NCBI GenBank assembly: GCA_035443705.1
Contig: DAORSV010000014.1
Location: forward strand, 1 to 26,177
Reading direction: 5' to 3'
Source: CADEGZ01 sp035443705
GTDB lineage: Bacteria > Pseudomonadota > Gammaproteobacteria > UBA6186 > Azoamicaceae
DNA: 26,177 bases
The translations under genes were made by a program, and so were the position numbers. This document shows, in pieces, positions 7,644 to 15,569 of the stretch. The notes beneath the pieces are model-generated. The model did not search any database, was not told the DNA's origin, and worked only from the letters and a program-made list of their open reading frames with translations. Positions within the stretch are counted from its first letter, which is position 1, and each line of letters starts with the position of its first letter.

Positions 7644-8015
7644 ATGATGCGTACTACTAGTAGTCATAAACAAAGAACACGTGCACGCCGAGTAAATCGG
7701 TCTCGAGGTAAAGTATTTGACTTGCGTACCGTTTATTTAAGCGTGCATCGTACGGCGCAGCATATTTATGCGCAAGTTTTTGCACCGAGAGGGTCGGCTG
7801 TTTTGGCTTCGGCTTCTAGCCTTGAAGCAGAACTGCGGACTCAAAAAATAGGTCCAGGAAAGTTGAAAATGGCAGAAGCCGTTGGAAAATTGGTGGCAGA
7901 ACGCGCAAAGACTAAGGGTATTACAAAAATAGCCTTTGATCGTTCTGGTTATAAATATCATGGTCGTGTTAAAGCTTTGGCGGAAGCAGCGCGAGCTAAT
8001 GGCTTAATTTGTTAA
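7644..8015 (+). CDS. rplR: 50S ribosomal protein L18 (uL18)
   Basis: A 123-residue protein (E. coli 117). The C-terminal signatures are clear: VGKLVAERAKTKGITKIAFD and RSGYKYHGRVKALAEAARAN. The basic N-terminal arm (SSHKQRTRARRVNRSR) matches the 5S rRNA-binding extension. Two ATG codons are in tandem (7644 and 7647); AGGATGATATG upstream does not choose between them. L18 joins L5 and L25 in the 5S rRNP. Confidence 0.97.
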   Translation: MMRTTSSHKQRTRARRVNRSRGKVFDLRTVYLSVHRTAQHIYAQVFAPRGSAVLASASSLEAELRTQKIGPGKLKMAEAVGKLVAERAKTKGITKIAFDRSGYKYHGRVKALAEAARANGLIC

Positions 8016-8027
8016 GGGTTTAAAAAC

Positions 8028-8576
8028 ATGGCAAGTCCAGCAAGTTCAGATTTAAATGCAAAAGGCGATGGCTTTCAAGAGAAGTTAGTAGCGGTTTGCA
8101 GAAGTTCAACGACGAATAAGGGTGGAAGAACCTTTAGTTTTTCTGCGCTAACGGTTGTGGGTGATGGTAAAGGCCGCATTGGTGTTGGTCGCAGTAAAGC
8201 ACGAGAAGTGCCTGTCGCGATTCAAAAAGCGATGGAAAACGCACGCCGTAATTTAATCCGTATTGAACTCAATGGCTCGACACTTTTTCATCCTGTAGAA
8301 TCTCGGCATGGTGCATCAAAAGTGATTATGCTACCGGCTTCTCAGGGAACAGGTATTATTGCAAGTAATTCTATGCGCGCTATTTTCGAGGTGCTGGGTG
8401 TGCACAACGTTTTAGCCAAGTGTATTGGTTCGAGCAATCCTGTTAACGTTGTTCGTGCAACGCTAAGCGGTTTGCAAAAAATGTCTTCTCCAGAACAAGT
8501 CGCTGCAAAACGCGGTAAGAATGTGAGCGATGTGATTGGAACTCGCGCTTCGAGAGGAGATGCTACCAGTGAGTAA
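8028..8576 (+). CDS. rpsE: 30S ribosomal protein S5 (uS5)
   Basis: A 182-residue protein (E. coli 167). The double-stranded-RNA-like N-terminal domain has EKLVAVCRSSTTNKGGRTFS and GDGKGRIGVGRSKAREVPVA. The C-terminal domain has ASQGTGIIASNSMRAIFEVL, GVHNVLAKCIGSSNPVNVVR and ATLSGL. The extra length lies in a Ser/Ala-rich N-terminus and a C-terminal tail. S5 affects decoding fidelity and mRNA unwinding. The 3' end overlaps the rpmD start by 8 bp. Confidence 0.97.
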   Translation: MASPASSDLNAKGDGFQEKLVAVCRSSTTNKGGRTFSFSALTVVGDGKGRIGVGRSKAREVPVAIQKAMENARRNLIRIELNGSTLFHPVESRHGASKVIMLPASQGTGIIASNSMRAIFEVLGVHNVLAKCIGSSNPVNVVRATLSGLQKMSSPEQVAAKRGKNVSDVIGTRASRGDATSE

Positions 8577-8775
8577 CACAAAAAATAAAAATGCGAAAAC
8601 CGTGAAAATTACATTAATTAAAAGTAGTTCAGGACGCTTACCGCTTCATCGAGCCACATTGCTCGGATTAGGTTTGCGTCGACAACGTCAAACGGTTGAA
8701 TTAGAAGACACCCCGTGCGTATGGGGAATGATTAATCAGGTTTCCTATCTTCTATCAGTGGAGCCATCTGCATGA
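8569..8775 (+). CDS. rpmD: 50S ribosomal protein L30 (uL30)
   Basis: A 68-residue protein from the GTG at 8569, which has AGAGGAG nine bases upstream; longer in-frame starts at 8560 and 8536 lie deeper in rpsE and have worse spacing. The L30 core is VKITLIKSSSGRLPLHRATL then LGLGLRRQRQTVELEDTP, followed by GMINQVSYLLSVE. It is a few residues longer than the 59 of E. coli at both ends. L30 is a peripheral 50S protein. The stop overlaps the rplO start (ATGA, 8772-8775). Confidence 0.95.
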   Translation: MSNTKNKNAKTVKITLIKSSSGRLPLHRATLLGLGLRRQRQTVELEDTPCVWGMINQVSYLLSVEPSA

Positions 8776-9203
8776 GATTAAATACATTAAAACCCGCAGC
8801 CGGATCAAAAAAGAAGCCAGTGCGTTTAGGTCGTGGTATTGGTTCTGGTATGGGAAAAACCTCAGGGAAAGGACATAAAGGGCAAAAAGCACGTGCCGGC
8901 GGATACCATAAAGTGGGGTTTGAAGGTGGACAGATGCCATTGCAGCGTCGATTACCCAAATTTGGTTTTACATCGCGTACAGCACGCTTTATGGCAGAAA
9001 TTCGACTAGATGCTCTGAATAAAATGACTGCAGATGTGATTAATCTGCAAGCATTGTATGATGCCAATTTGGTTTCTATGCCAATTAAGAATGCTAAAAT
9101 TATTTTAGCAGGTAAGATTGTACGTCCTGTGACAGTGCAAGGTTTATTAGTGACGAAGGGTGCAAAAGAAGCGATTGAGGCTTCTGGGGGCAAAATCGAA
9201 TAA
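8772..9203 (+). CDS. rplO: 50S ribosomal protein L15 (uL15)
   Basis: A 143-residue protein starting MRLNTLKPAAGSKKKPVRLG. It carries the Gly-rich N-terminal arm RGIGSGMGKTSGKGHKGQKA and the signature GFEGGQMPLQRRLPKFGFTS. L15 is a late assembly protein whose arm threads deep into 23S rRNA. It is coupled to rpmD by a 4-bp overlap and lies 3 bp from secY, the conserved L30-L15-SecY order. Confidence 0.98.
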   Translation: MRLNTLKPAAGSKKKPVRLGRGIGSGMGKTSGKGHKGQKARAGGYHKVGFEGGQMPLQRRLPKFGFTSRTARFMAEIRLDALNKMTADVINLQALYDANLVSMPIKNAKIILAGKIVRPVTVQGLLVTKGAKEAIEASGGKIE

Positions 9204-9206
9204 CCC

Positions 9207-10514
9207 ATGCAAAGAACTGCGCTCCCATCTGGAAATCTTCGATCCTTATCCGAATTAAAAAAACGAATATTTTTTTTAATCGGTGCTCTGCTCGTCTATC
9301 GAATTGGTGCTCAGATTCCGGTGCCCGGTCTTGATCCCGCACGCTTAGCAGAATTATTTTCGGGTAATCGTGGAATTTTGGAGCTTTTCAATTTATTTTC
9401 GGGTGGCGCTTTGGCTCGCTTAAGTTTATTTGCGTTAGGGATTATGCCCTACATTTCCGCCTCCATTATTATTCAGTTGTTAACAGTGGTTTGGCCAACC
9501 TTGGAACAGTTAAAGAAAGAAGGGCAGGTAGGACGCAAAAAGATTTCGCAATATACGCGTTATTCAACCCTCGCTTTAGCAACACTGCAAGCTGTGGGCA
9601 TGGCACGATATCTTGCCAATTCGGGAATAGCCTTGGATCCGAATCTTACTTATTATTTTATCGTTACCTTAACGCTTGTTAGCGGCACGATGTTCTTAAT
9701 GTGGCTCGGAGAGCAAATAACCGAACGTGGGGTAGGTAATGGTATTTCAATGATTATTTTTGCGGGTATTGTCTCAGGATTACCCAGTGCGGTTATTGGT
9801 ACTTTAGAGAAGGTGAGCCAGGGTGAGATGCAAGCTATCGGTCTTGTCCTCTTATGTGTGATGTTAATGGCCATTATCGCTTTTGTCGTTTTTATTGAAC
9901 GTGGGCAGCGTCGTATTACGGTTAATTACGCGCAACGACAACAAGGTCGAAAAATGTATGCGGCACAAAAGAGTCATTTGCCCTTAAAGCTCAATATGGC
10001 GGGCGTTATTCCGCCGATATTTGCATCGAGTTTTATTTTGTTTCCAGCGACTATTGCACAATGGTTTGGAAAAACACCGGGTTTTGAGTGGTTAACAGCA
10101 CTTAGTCTTGCATTATCGCCCGGACAGCCCTGTTATATTTTATTATTTGCAGCAGCGATTATCTTCTTTTGCTTTTTTTATACGGCATTGGTATTTAACC
10201 CAAAAGAAACCGCCGAGAACTTGAAAAAATCGGGTGGGTATATTCCCGGGATTCGACCTGGTGATCAGACAGCGCAGTATATTGACAAGGTTATGACGCG
10301 TTTAACGATTGTTGGAGCAATTTATATTACATTGGTTTCTTTATTGCCCGAATTTTTAGTAATGGGATGGAATGTACCTTTTTATTTTGGAGGTACTTCT
10401 TTGTTGATTATTGTAGTGGTTGTGATGGATTTTATGGCTCAGGTGCAAGCACACCTGATGTCTCATCAATATGAATCACTTATGAAGAAAGCCAACCTAA
10501 AAGGTTCGCGATAA
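9207..10514 (+). CDS. secY: Protein translocase channel subunit SecY
   Basis: A 435-residue inner-membrane protein (E. coli 443) with about ten hydrophobic segments. Family signatures are YRIGAQIPVPGLDP at the start of the first helix, ALGIMPYISASIIIQLLTVV in the second, and AGVIPPIFASSFILFPATI in the region of helix 7. The cytosolic loop with NPKETAENLKKSGGYIPGIR and PGDQTAQYID precedes the last two helices and is where SecA and the ribosome dock. SecY forms the pore with SecE and SecG. The start ATG is 3 bp after rplO. Confidence 0.98.
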   Translation: MQRTALPSGNLRSLSELKKRIFFLIGALLVYRIGAQIPVPGLDPARLAELFSGNRGILELFNLFSGGALARLSLFALGIMPYISASIIIQLLTVVWPTLEQLKKEGQVGRKKISQYTRYSTLALATLQAVGMARYLANSGIALDPNLTYYFIVTLTLVSGTMFLMWLGEQITERGVGNGISMIIFAGIVSGLPSAVIGTLEKVSQGEMQAIGLVLLCVMLMAIIAFVVFIERGQRRITVNYAQRQQGRKMYAAQKSHLPLKLNMAGVIPPIFASSFILFPATIAQWFGKTPGFEWLTALSLALSPGQPCYILLFAAAIIFFCFFYTALVFNPKETAENLKKSGGYIPGIRPGDQTAQYIDKVMTRLTIVGAIYITLVSLLPEFLVMGWNVPFYFGGTSLLIIVVVVMDFMAQVQAHLMSHQYESLMKKANLKGSR

Positions 10515-10559
10515 TTTTTCAGTAGGGGCGGATACATAACTCAAGTAATTGTTTATGTG

Positions 10560-10588
10560 TTCACTCCTTTAGGGCTAGCCTTTATATA
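10560..10588 (+). promoter_or_regulatory. Candidate promoter for rpmJ and the alpha block
   Basis: The 127-bp gap between secY and rpmJ is the only large gap inside the ribosomal cluster. It contains a sigma70-like pair: TTCACT (10560-10565), a 17-bp spacer, then TATATA (10583-10588), each matching 4 of 6 consensus bases. The region is AT-rich. No convincing terminator hairpin is seen after secY, so this would be an extra internal promoter rather than a clean operon boundary. Inference only. Confidence 0.3.
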
Positions 10589-10641
10589 TTTATAGGCGTA
10601 GAATTGTCATCTATTTATGCGACGGCTATTTGAGGACGAGG

Positions 10642-10758
10642 ATGAAAGTAAGAGCATCAGTTAAAAAAATGTGCGACGGATGTGTTGTTGTCCGCCGCGA
10701 ACGGGTAGTCAAGATTGTCTGCAAGAAGACAAGCAAACATAATCAAAGGCAGGGTTAA
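10642..10758 (+). CDS. rpmJ: 50S ribosomal protein L36 (bL36), zinc-binding form
   Basis: A 38-residue ORF starting MKVRASVKKMCDGCVVVRRE and ending KHNQRQG. The zinc ligands of the C+ form are all present: Cys11, Cys14, Cys27 and His33. L36 is a small late-assembling 50S protein near the GTPase-associated region. It is preceded by GAGGACGAGG and followed only 2 bp later by rpsM. In E. coli a longer gap after rpmJ holds the S4-binding pseudoknot; here the long gap lies before rpmJ. Confidence 0.96.
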   Translation: MKVRASVKKMCDGCVVVRRERVVKIVCKKTSKHNQRQG

Positions 10759-10760
10759 TT

Positions 10761-11153
10761 ATGGCCGTACGACTATCAGGAATTATACTTCCGCCCAATA
10801 AACATATTCGAATTGCGTTGCGCAGTGTTTATGGTATTGGTAGCCATAGAGCAATGGCTATTTGTAAAAAAGTGGGTATCGAGCCTTCAAGAAAGGTAAG
10901 CGATTTAAAAGATGAATATACAACAGTGCTTCAGGAAGCAGTGAATGAGTATGTTGTAGAAGGAGATCTGCGTCGTCGGGTTGCTATGGATATTAAGCGA
11001 CTAAAAGATATTAAATGTTATCGGGGTCGTCGTCATACATTGGGTTTACCGGTTCGAGGACAACGTACTAAGACAAATGCGCGTACTCGAAAAGGACGTA
11101 AGCGACAGAGTCAAATGGCTATGAAGCCGCAATCAACAGAGGCAAAAAAATAG
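10761..11153 (+). CDS. rpsM: 30S ribosomal protein S13 (uS13)
   Basis: A 130-residue protein (E. coli 118) starting MAVRLSGIILPPNKHIRIAL. It has a helix-two-turns-helix region (YGIGSHRAMAICKKVGI) and the basic C-terminal signature CYRGRRHTLGLPVRGQRTKT. The tail is longer than in E. coli (RQSQMAMKPQSTEAKK). S13 bridges the 30S head to L5 and contacts P-site tRNA. First gene of the classical alpha operon. Confidence 0.98.
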   Translation: MAVRLSGIILPPNKHIRIALRSVYGIGSHRAMAICKKVGIEPSRKVSDLKDEYTTVLQEAVNEYVVEGDLRRRVAMDIKRLKDIKCYRGRRHTLGLPVRGQRTKTNARTRKGRKRQSQMAMKPQSTEAKK

Positions 11154-11169
11154 CGTAGGAAATTTGTAA

Positions 11170-11604
11170 ATGGCAAAGGCATCAACAGCAAAGGCATCAT
11201 CGAAAGCTTCGGGCTCTAAACCCACAGCTGCAGTGAGAACGCGTAAGAAAGTAAAACGTACAGTGACGACAGGCACTGTGCATGTGTTTGCATCTTTTAA
11301 TAATACCATTATCACCGTATCGGATTCTCAAGGGAATACGATTGCATGGCAAACCGCCGGTGCTGCTGGGTTTAAAGGATCTCGTAAAAGCACGCCATAT
11401 GCAGCGCAAATGGCAGCAAGAAAAGCTGTTTTGCAAGCAAAAGAATTTGGTTTAAAAACGGTGGATGTGAATGTTCGAGGACCTGGGCCTGGCAGAGAAT
11501 CTGCTGTTCGCGCGGTAGGTGAAAATTTAATGATATTGCGAATTATTGATAAAACGGGTGTTCCCCATAATGGGTGCAGACCATCGAAAGAGCGTCGTGT
11601 TTAA
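11170..11604 (+). CDS. rpsK: 30S ribosomal protein S11 (uS11), N-terminally extended
   Basis: A 144-residue protein, 15 longer than E. coli S11. The extra part is an Ala/Ser/Lys-rich N-terminus (MAKASTAKASSKASGSKPTA), probably disordered. The core is canonical: VHVFASFNNTIITVSDSQGN, AAGFKGSRKSTPYAAQMAAR, GPGPGRESAVRAVG and the end GVPHNGCRPSKERRV. The PHNG asparagine corresponds to the one that isomerises to isoaspartate in E. coli. S11 forms the 30S platform with S6, S18 and S21. No better internal start is seen: the ATG codons further in fall inside the conserved core. Confidence 0.97.
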   Translation: MAKASTAKASSKASGSKPTAAVRTRKKVKRTVTTGTVHVFASFNNTIITVSDSQGNTIAWQTAGAAGFKGSRKSTPYAAQMAARKAVLQAKEFGLKTVDVNVRGPGPGRESAVRAVGENLMILRIIDKTGVPHNGCRPSKERRV

Positions 11605-11621
11605 TATTTGAGGATAATGAA

Positions 11622-12248
11622 ATGGCAAGATACTTGGGGCCTACGTGTAGAGTACAAAGAAGATTAGGAACCGATTTAGGTTTGAAGAGTCGTGTTCGAG
11701 AAATTGCTTCTAAGTGTAAGCTGGCTACACCGCCGGGTATGCATGGAGCAAAAAAGACGCGACGTACGACCGATCATGGTGTACAGCTTTGCGAGAAACA
11801 AAAATTCAGATACATGTACGGTGTGTTGGAGCGACAATTCCGTAAATACTATACAGAAGCCGCTAGACGCAAAGGCGCTACGGGTGAAAATCTATTTCAG
11901 TTATTAGAATGTCGTTTAGATAACGTTGTTTACCGCTTAGGATTTGGATGTACGCGTGCCGAAGCACGTCAATTAGTGCGTCATAAAGCGATATTGGTGA
12001 ATGATAAAATTGTTAATATTCCTTCTTGTGCGGTAAAAGCGGGAGATGTCATTACAGTACGAGAAAAGTCTAAAACACAAGTACGAGTTCAGGATTCCCT
12101 TCGGCTAGCTGAAGGGGCAGGTTTTCCAGAATGGGTGGATGTGGATGTCAGTATAATGAAAGGCACATTCAAACGTATTCCTGATAGAAGCGAATTACCT
12201 ACTGAATTTAATGAACAGTTGGTCGTAGAGCTTTACGCGAAGAAGTAG
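11622..12248 (+). CDS. rpsD: 30S ribosomal protein S4 (uS4)
   Basis: The product is 208 residues from the ATG at 11622, giving the expected MARYLGPTCRVQRRLGTDLG. An upstream in-frame ATG at 11574 lies inside rpsK and is rejected. An AGGATAA ribosome-binding site precedes the chosen ATG. The S4 RNA-binding domain is at residues about 97-160 (LECRLDNVVYRLGFGCTRAE; ARQLVRHKAILVNDKIVNIP). S4 nucleates 30S assembly; in E. coli it also represses this operon. Confidence 0.98.
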   Translation: MARYLGPTCRVQRRLGTDLGLKSRVREIASKCKLATPPGMHGAKKTRRTTDHGVQLCEKQKFRYMYGVLERQFRKYYTEAARRKGATGENLFQLLECRLDNVVYRLGFGCTRAEARQLVRHKAILVNDKIVNIPSCAVKAGDVITVREKSKTQVRVQDSLRLAEGAGFPEWVDVDVSIMKGTFKRIPDRSELPTEFNEQLVVELYAKK

Positions 12249-12261
12249 TGAGGAGCAATTC

Positions 12262-13248
12262 ATGCAACGTGCCGTAACAGAATTTTTAAAGCCCAGATTA
12301 GTTGATGTCCAACAAGTAGGAGATCAGCGCGCTAAAGTCGTGGTAGAGCCACTTCCGCGTGGTTTCGGACATACCTTAGGGAATGCGTTAAGGCGTGTTT
12401 TGCTTTCATCTATGCCGGGATGTGCAGTCATTGAAGCATATATTGAGGGTGTGCTTCATGAATATACGACAAAAGAAGGTGTACAAGAAGATATTATTGA
12501 TATTTTGCTAAATCTGAAAGGTATTGAATTTACATTGGAAGGTCGAGAAGAAGTTGAGCTTAAATTAAATAAACAAGGCGAAGGTCCTGTTTTAGCTTCT
12601 GATTTTGAATTGCCGCATGATGTGAAGATTATCAATCCTAATTACGTGATCGCGCACATGACTAAAGCAGGCGATTTGAAAATGACTATTCGTGTTGTGA
12701 GAGGGCGGGGGTATGAGCCCATCAGCATGCGTCAGAATCCAGAAGAAGAAACGAAATCCATTGGGTGGTTGCAACTGGATGCTTCATTTAGTCCGGTTCG
12801 GCGTGTTACCTATGTGGTTGAAAATGCGCGTGTGGAAAAACGAACTGATTTAGACAGACTTGTTTTGGATTTAGAAACGAATGGTACCATTGAGCCCGAA
12901 GAAGCGATTCGTTGGGCTGCGAGTATTTTGGTTGATCAATTATCCGTTTTTGTAGAATTAAAAGGCGAGAAGCAAGCAGAGCCGCTTCGTTTGAGAACAG
13001 AAATTGATCCGTTATTGTTACGATCGGTTGATGATCTTGAGCTAACCGTTCGTTCGGCGAATTGTTTAAAAGCGGAGAACATCTTTTTGATTGGGGATCT
13101 CATTCAAAAATCCGAAGTCGAGCTGTTGAAAACCCCTAATTTGGGCAAAAAATCTTTAACTGAAATTAAAGACATTTTAACAAACAAAGGCCTTTCGCTT
13201 GGCATGCAAATAGAAAATTGGCCACCGTTAAGTTTACAACAAGATTAA
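12262..13248 (+). CDS. rpoA: DNA-directed RNA polymerase subunit alpha
   Basis: A 328-residue protein, essentially full length. The N-terminal dimerisation domain shows VEPLPRGFGHTLGNALRRVL and VIEAYIEGVLHEYTTKEGVQ. After a linker comes the C-terminal domain that binds UP elements and activators (LLLRSVDDLELTVRSANCLK, LGKKSLTEIKDILTNKGLSL, about residues 250-315). Alpha dimers start polymerase assembly. The gene sits in its conserved place between rpsD and rplQ, with GAGGAG before the ATG. Confidence 0.99.
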   Translation: MQRAVTEFLKPRLVDVQQVGDQRAKVVVEPLPRGFGHTLGNALRRVLLSSMPGCAVIEAYIEGVLHEYTTKEGVQEDIIDILLNLKGIEFTLEGREEVELKLNKQGEGPVLASDFELPHDVKIINPNYVIAHMTKAGDLKMTIRVVRGRGYEPISMRQNPEEETKSIGWLQLDASFSPVRRVTYVVENARVEKRTDLDRLVLDLETNGTIEPEEAIRWAASILVDQLSVFVELKGEKQAEPLRLRTEIDPLLLRSVDDLELTVRSANCLKAENIFLIGDLIQKSEVELLKTPNLGKKSLTEIKDILTNKGLSLGMQIENWPPLSLQQD

Positions 13249-13266
13249 GCAACAAGGGTTATATTT

Positions 13267-13650
13267 ATGCGTCATAGAAAAGCAGGTAGAAGGTTTAAAC
13301 GCACATCCAGCCATCGAAAGGCGATGTTCCAGAATATGATTAATTCTGTGATACGCTATGAGATGATTAAAACAACTTTACCGAAAGCCAAAGATTTAAG
13401 GCGTGTACTTGAGCCTTTTGTGACATTGGCTAAGATCGATACTATTGCGAATCGCCGTTTAGCATTTGATCGTTTGCGAGATAAAGAAAGCGTTTCAAAA
13501 TTATTTGCAGAAGTCGGTCCGCGTTTTAAAGAACGAAAAGGTGGATATATTCGCATTTTAAAATGTGGCAATCGTAAAGGGGATTGTGCACCTATGGCAA
13601 TCGTAGAATTTGTAGAACGCAGTGGTTTAGCGCTGGATGCAGCGGAATGA
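13267..13650 (+). CDS. rplQ: 50S ribosomal protein L17 (bL17)
   Basis: A 127-residue protein, the length of E. coli L17. It has the N-terminal signature MRHRKAGRRFKRTSSHRKAM, the central YEMIKTTLPKAKDLRRVLEP, and the final GGYIRILKCGNRKGDCAPMA followed by IVEFVER. L17 lies near the tunnel exit beside L22 and L32. It is the last gene of the ribosomal cluster and is followed 24 bp later by a strong terminator. Confidence 0.98.
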   Translation: MRHRKAGRRFKRTSSHRKAMFQNMINSVIRYEMIKTTLPKAKDLRRVLEPFVTLAKIDTIANRRLAFDRLRDKESVSKLFAEVGPRFKERKGGYIRILKCGNRKGDCAPMAIVEFVERSGLALDAAE

Positions 13651-13674
13651 AGTGTGCGTTAACCTATGTGTTAT

Positions 13675-13710
13675 AAAAAAAGCCGGGTTGTGAGCCCGGC
13701 TTTTTTTTTT
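13675..13710 (+). terminator. Intrinsic terminator ending the ribosomal protein cluster
   Basis: A perfect 7-bp GC-rich stem AGCCGGG / CCCGGCT (13681-13687 and 13695-13701) encloses a 7-nt loop. Six A residues precede it and an uninterrupted T run follows (13701-13710), so the stem can extend with A-T pairs. It stands 24 bp after the rplQ stop and isolates the cluster from the translocase gene. Confidence 0.93.
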
Positions 13711-13757
13711 GTCGTTTTGTAACATGAATATGTGTATATCATCTGTTATTTGGTTGT

Positions 13758-13786
13758 TTGACATGGATTCATTTTTCAGGCAGAAT
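13758..13786 (+). promoter_or_regulatory. Candidate sigma70 promoter of the nucleotide translocase gene
   Basis: A perfect -35 hexamer TTGACA (13758-13763) is followed by a 17-bp spacer and CAGAAT (13781-13786), a 4-of-6 match to the -10 consensus. It lies between the rplQ terminator and the translocase start, about 59 bp upstream of the ATG, where a promoter is expected because the terminator blocks read-through. Confidence 0.5.
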
Positions 13787-13844
13787 GTAGTTCAAGTCGT
13801 CGAACCAGATCAAGGCTTTTTTAGATAGGGTGGGCTTAATATCT

Positions 13845-15434
13845 ATGCAATCTCTACAGCCTAAACCGTTTAGTAAACTCCGCAATTTTCTGTGGCCTAT
13901 TTATGGCTATGAACTTAAAAAACTTTTGCCGATGTTGGCACTCTTCTTTCTGATTACCTTTGTTTACAACGTTCTTCGATGCATGAAAATAACCCTGGTG
14001 GTTACTTCGCAAGGATCGGGTGCAGAAGTTATCCCCTTCTTGAAAGTCTGGGCAGTTTTGCCAGGAGCTGTATTGATCACCTATGTGTACACTAAGCTGA
14101 CGCATCATTTAAATCGTGAACAAGTTTTTTACACCATGCTCAGTTTTTTTCTGGGGTTCTTCACCTTGTTTTTATTGGTTTTATACCCAAATCGTGAATT
14201 GTTAGAACTCACGACGATTGCCGATAGTTTGCAAACACGGTTACCTGAAGGGCTTGGGGGGCTGGTCTCGATTATTAGGCATTGGCCTCTCACCATTTTT
14301 TATGTTTTATCCGAATTGTGGAGCACCGCAGTGCTTTCAATGTTATTTTGGGGCTTTGCAAACGAGGTGACATCGGTCAATGAGGCAAAGCGTTTTTATG
14401 CGATTTTTGCAATAGCAGCCAATTTTTCGGGTATATTTTCAGGTCAATCCGCACAATGGTTAACACTCGATGAATATAATCCTATTTTACCCTTTGGAAC
14501 TGTCGCCTGGGAGCAGTCTTTAGCGCTGCAATTGGGTGTGGTCTTGTTCATTGGTCTTGTGATTGTTTTGTTGTTTAGATGGGTTAACAAAACAATTGCG
14601 AAGCAACAGCACATAAAAAGCATCTCAGAAACAGTCAAAACAGCAGTTATTGATGAGCCTGCTCAAAAAATTAGCTTGCTCGAATGTTTTTCTTATTTAA
14701 TGAAATCGCGTTACATGGTCTACGTGACGATTTTAGTGGTTGCCTATAATATTATCTTTAATTTCTCGGATGTCTTGTGGATTAATCAAGTGCAACTGCG
14801 TTATCCAAACGCGAGTGATTTTAATGCCTTTACGAATCAAATAGCCACTATTACAGGGGTATTTGCAACCTTATCGGGTTTAATGCTCTCTGGTAATGTG
14901 ATCCGTCGTTATGGCTGGACGGTGACAGCCATGATAACGCCATTGATTTGGCTCGTCACGGGTATTGGATTTTTTGGGTGCTTACTCTTCGAAAGCAATT
15001 TATATTTAACGGATTTACTTTATGCGCTCTTTAGTTTGCCGGTTGCCAATTTGGTATTGATGTTTGGTGCTGCACAAGTTTGTTTGGGAAGAGCTTCAAA
15101 ATTCACGCTATTTGACGAGACTAAAGAAATTGCATTTGTGCCATTGCCAAGAGAAGAACAACGAAAAGGTAAGGCTGTTGTAGATGGAATAGCGTCTCGT
15201 TTAGGAAAGTCTGGCGGTTCGATTATGATTCAATTCCTTTTAGTCATGTGCGGTAATTTAGGATCTACTATCCCCTATATCGCCGTGATATTTCTAGTGG
15301 TGATTACGCTTTGGATTTTGGCAGTTCGCGGTTTAGGTAAGCTGGTGAAACGTTCTATTGATCAATCGGGTATAGACTCAGTGAAGCCTCTCAATAATGC
15401 CGTGCTCAGTCAGCCGCAGTCGACTTCAACTTGA
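13845..15434 (+). CDS. tlc: ATP/ADP translocase (Tlc/Npt nucleotide transporter family)
   Basis: A 529-residue, highly hydrophobic protein with about twelve membrane segments, in the range of the roughly 500-residue Tlc proteins of Rickettsia and Chlamydia. The start resembles Rickettsia Tlc in pattern: LWPIYGYELKKLLPMLALFF, then LRCMKITLVV, IPFLKVWAVLPGAVLI and FYTMLSFFLGFFTLFLLVLY. Later TLC landmarks include LRYPNASDFNAF and FDETKEIAFVPLPREEQRKG KA near residues 420-445. Tlc proteins exchange host ATP for bacterial ADP across the inner membrane (energy parasitism); other members carry different nucleotides, and substrate cannot be read from sequence alone. The ATG at 13845 is preferred over the GTG at 13830 because AGGGTGGG lies about 10 bp upstream of it. 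It stands alone between the ribosomal cluster and a small orphan gene. Confidence 0.95.
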   Translation: MQSLQPKPFSKLRNFLWPIYGYELKKLLPMLALFFLITFVYNVLRCMKITLVVTSQGSGAEVIPFLKVWAVLPGAVLITYVYTKLTHHLNREQVFYTMLSFFLGFFTLFLLVLYPNRELLELTTIADSLQTRLPEGLGGLVSIIRHWPLTIFYVLSELWSTAVLSMLFWGFANEVTSVNEAKRFYAIFAIAANFSGIFSGQSAQWLTLDEYNPILPFGTVAWEQSLALQLGVVLFIGLVIVLLFRWVNKTIAKQQHIKSISETVKTAVIDEPAQKISLLECFSYLMKSRYMVYVTILVVAYNIIFNFSDVLWINQVQLRYPNASDFNAFTNQIATITGVFATLSGLMLSGNVIRRYGWTVTAMITPLIWLVTGIGFFGCLLFESNLYLTDLLYALFSLPVANLVLMFGAAQVCLGRASKFTLFDETKEIAFVPLPREEQRKGKAVVDGIASRLGKSGGSIMIQFLLVMCGNLGSTIPYIAVIFLVVITLWILAVRGLGKLVKRSIDQSGIDSVKPLNNAVLSQPQSTST

Positions 15435-15449
15435 TAGGTGTTTTAATAA

Positions 15450-15479
15450 AAAATCAGCTATAAGTTTTTGGCTGGTTTT
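15450..15479 (+). terminator. Possible weak terminator after the translocase gene
   Basis: An inverted repeat AAAATCAGC / GCTGGTTTT (15450-15458 and 15471-15479, one G-T pair) with a 12-nt loop begins 16 bp after the translocase stop. Its T-rich right arm gives a four-T run, but As follow, so termination may be partial. Confidence 0.4.
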
Positions 15480-15569
15480 AAAAACAGTTAAAAATCTTTT
15501 TTGTAATCCCATCTAAATTTTTGTTAGATCCTATACTTATCATTAGTTAATGCAATATGGAGATGCATC

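Noticed and set aside
8536..8568. Longer L30 starts at 8536 or 8560
   Set aside because: Both are inside rpsE; AGAGGAG abuts the 8560 ATG with no spacing but is ideally placed for the GTG at 8569.
11574..11621. Longer S4 start at 11574
   Set aside because: It lies inside rpsK and adds non-homologous residues before the canonical MARYLGP start, which has its own ribosome site.
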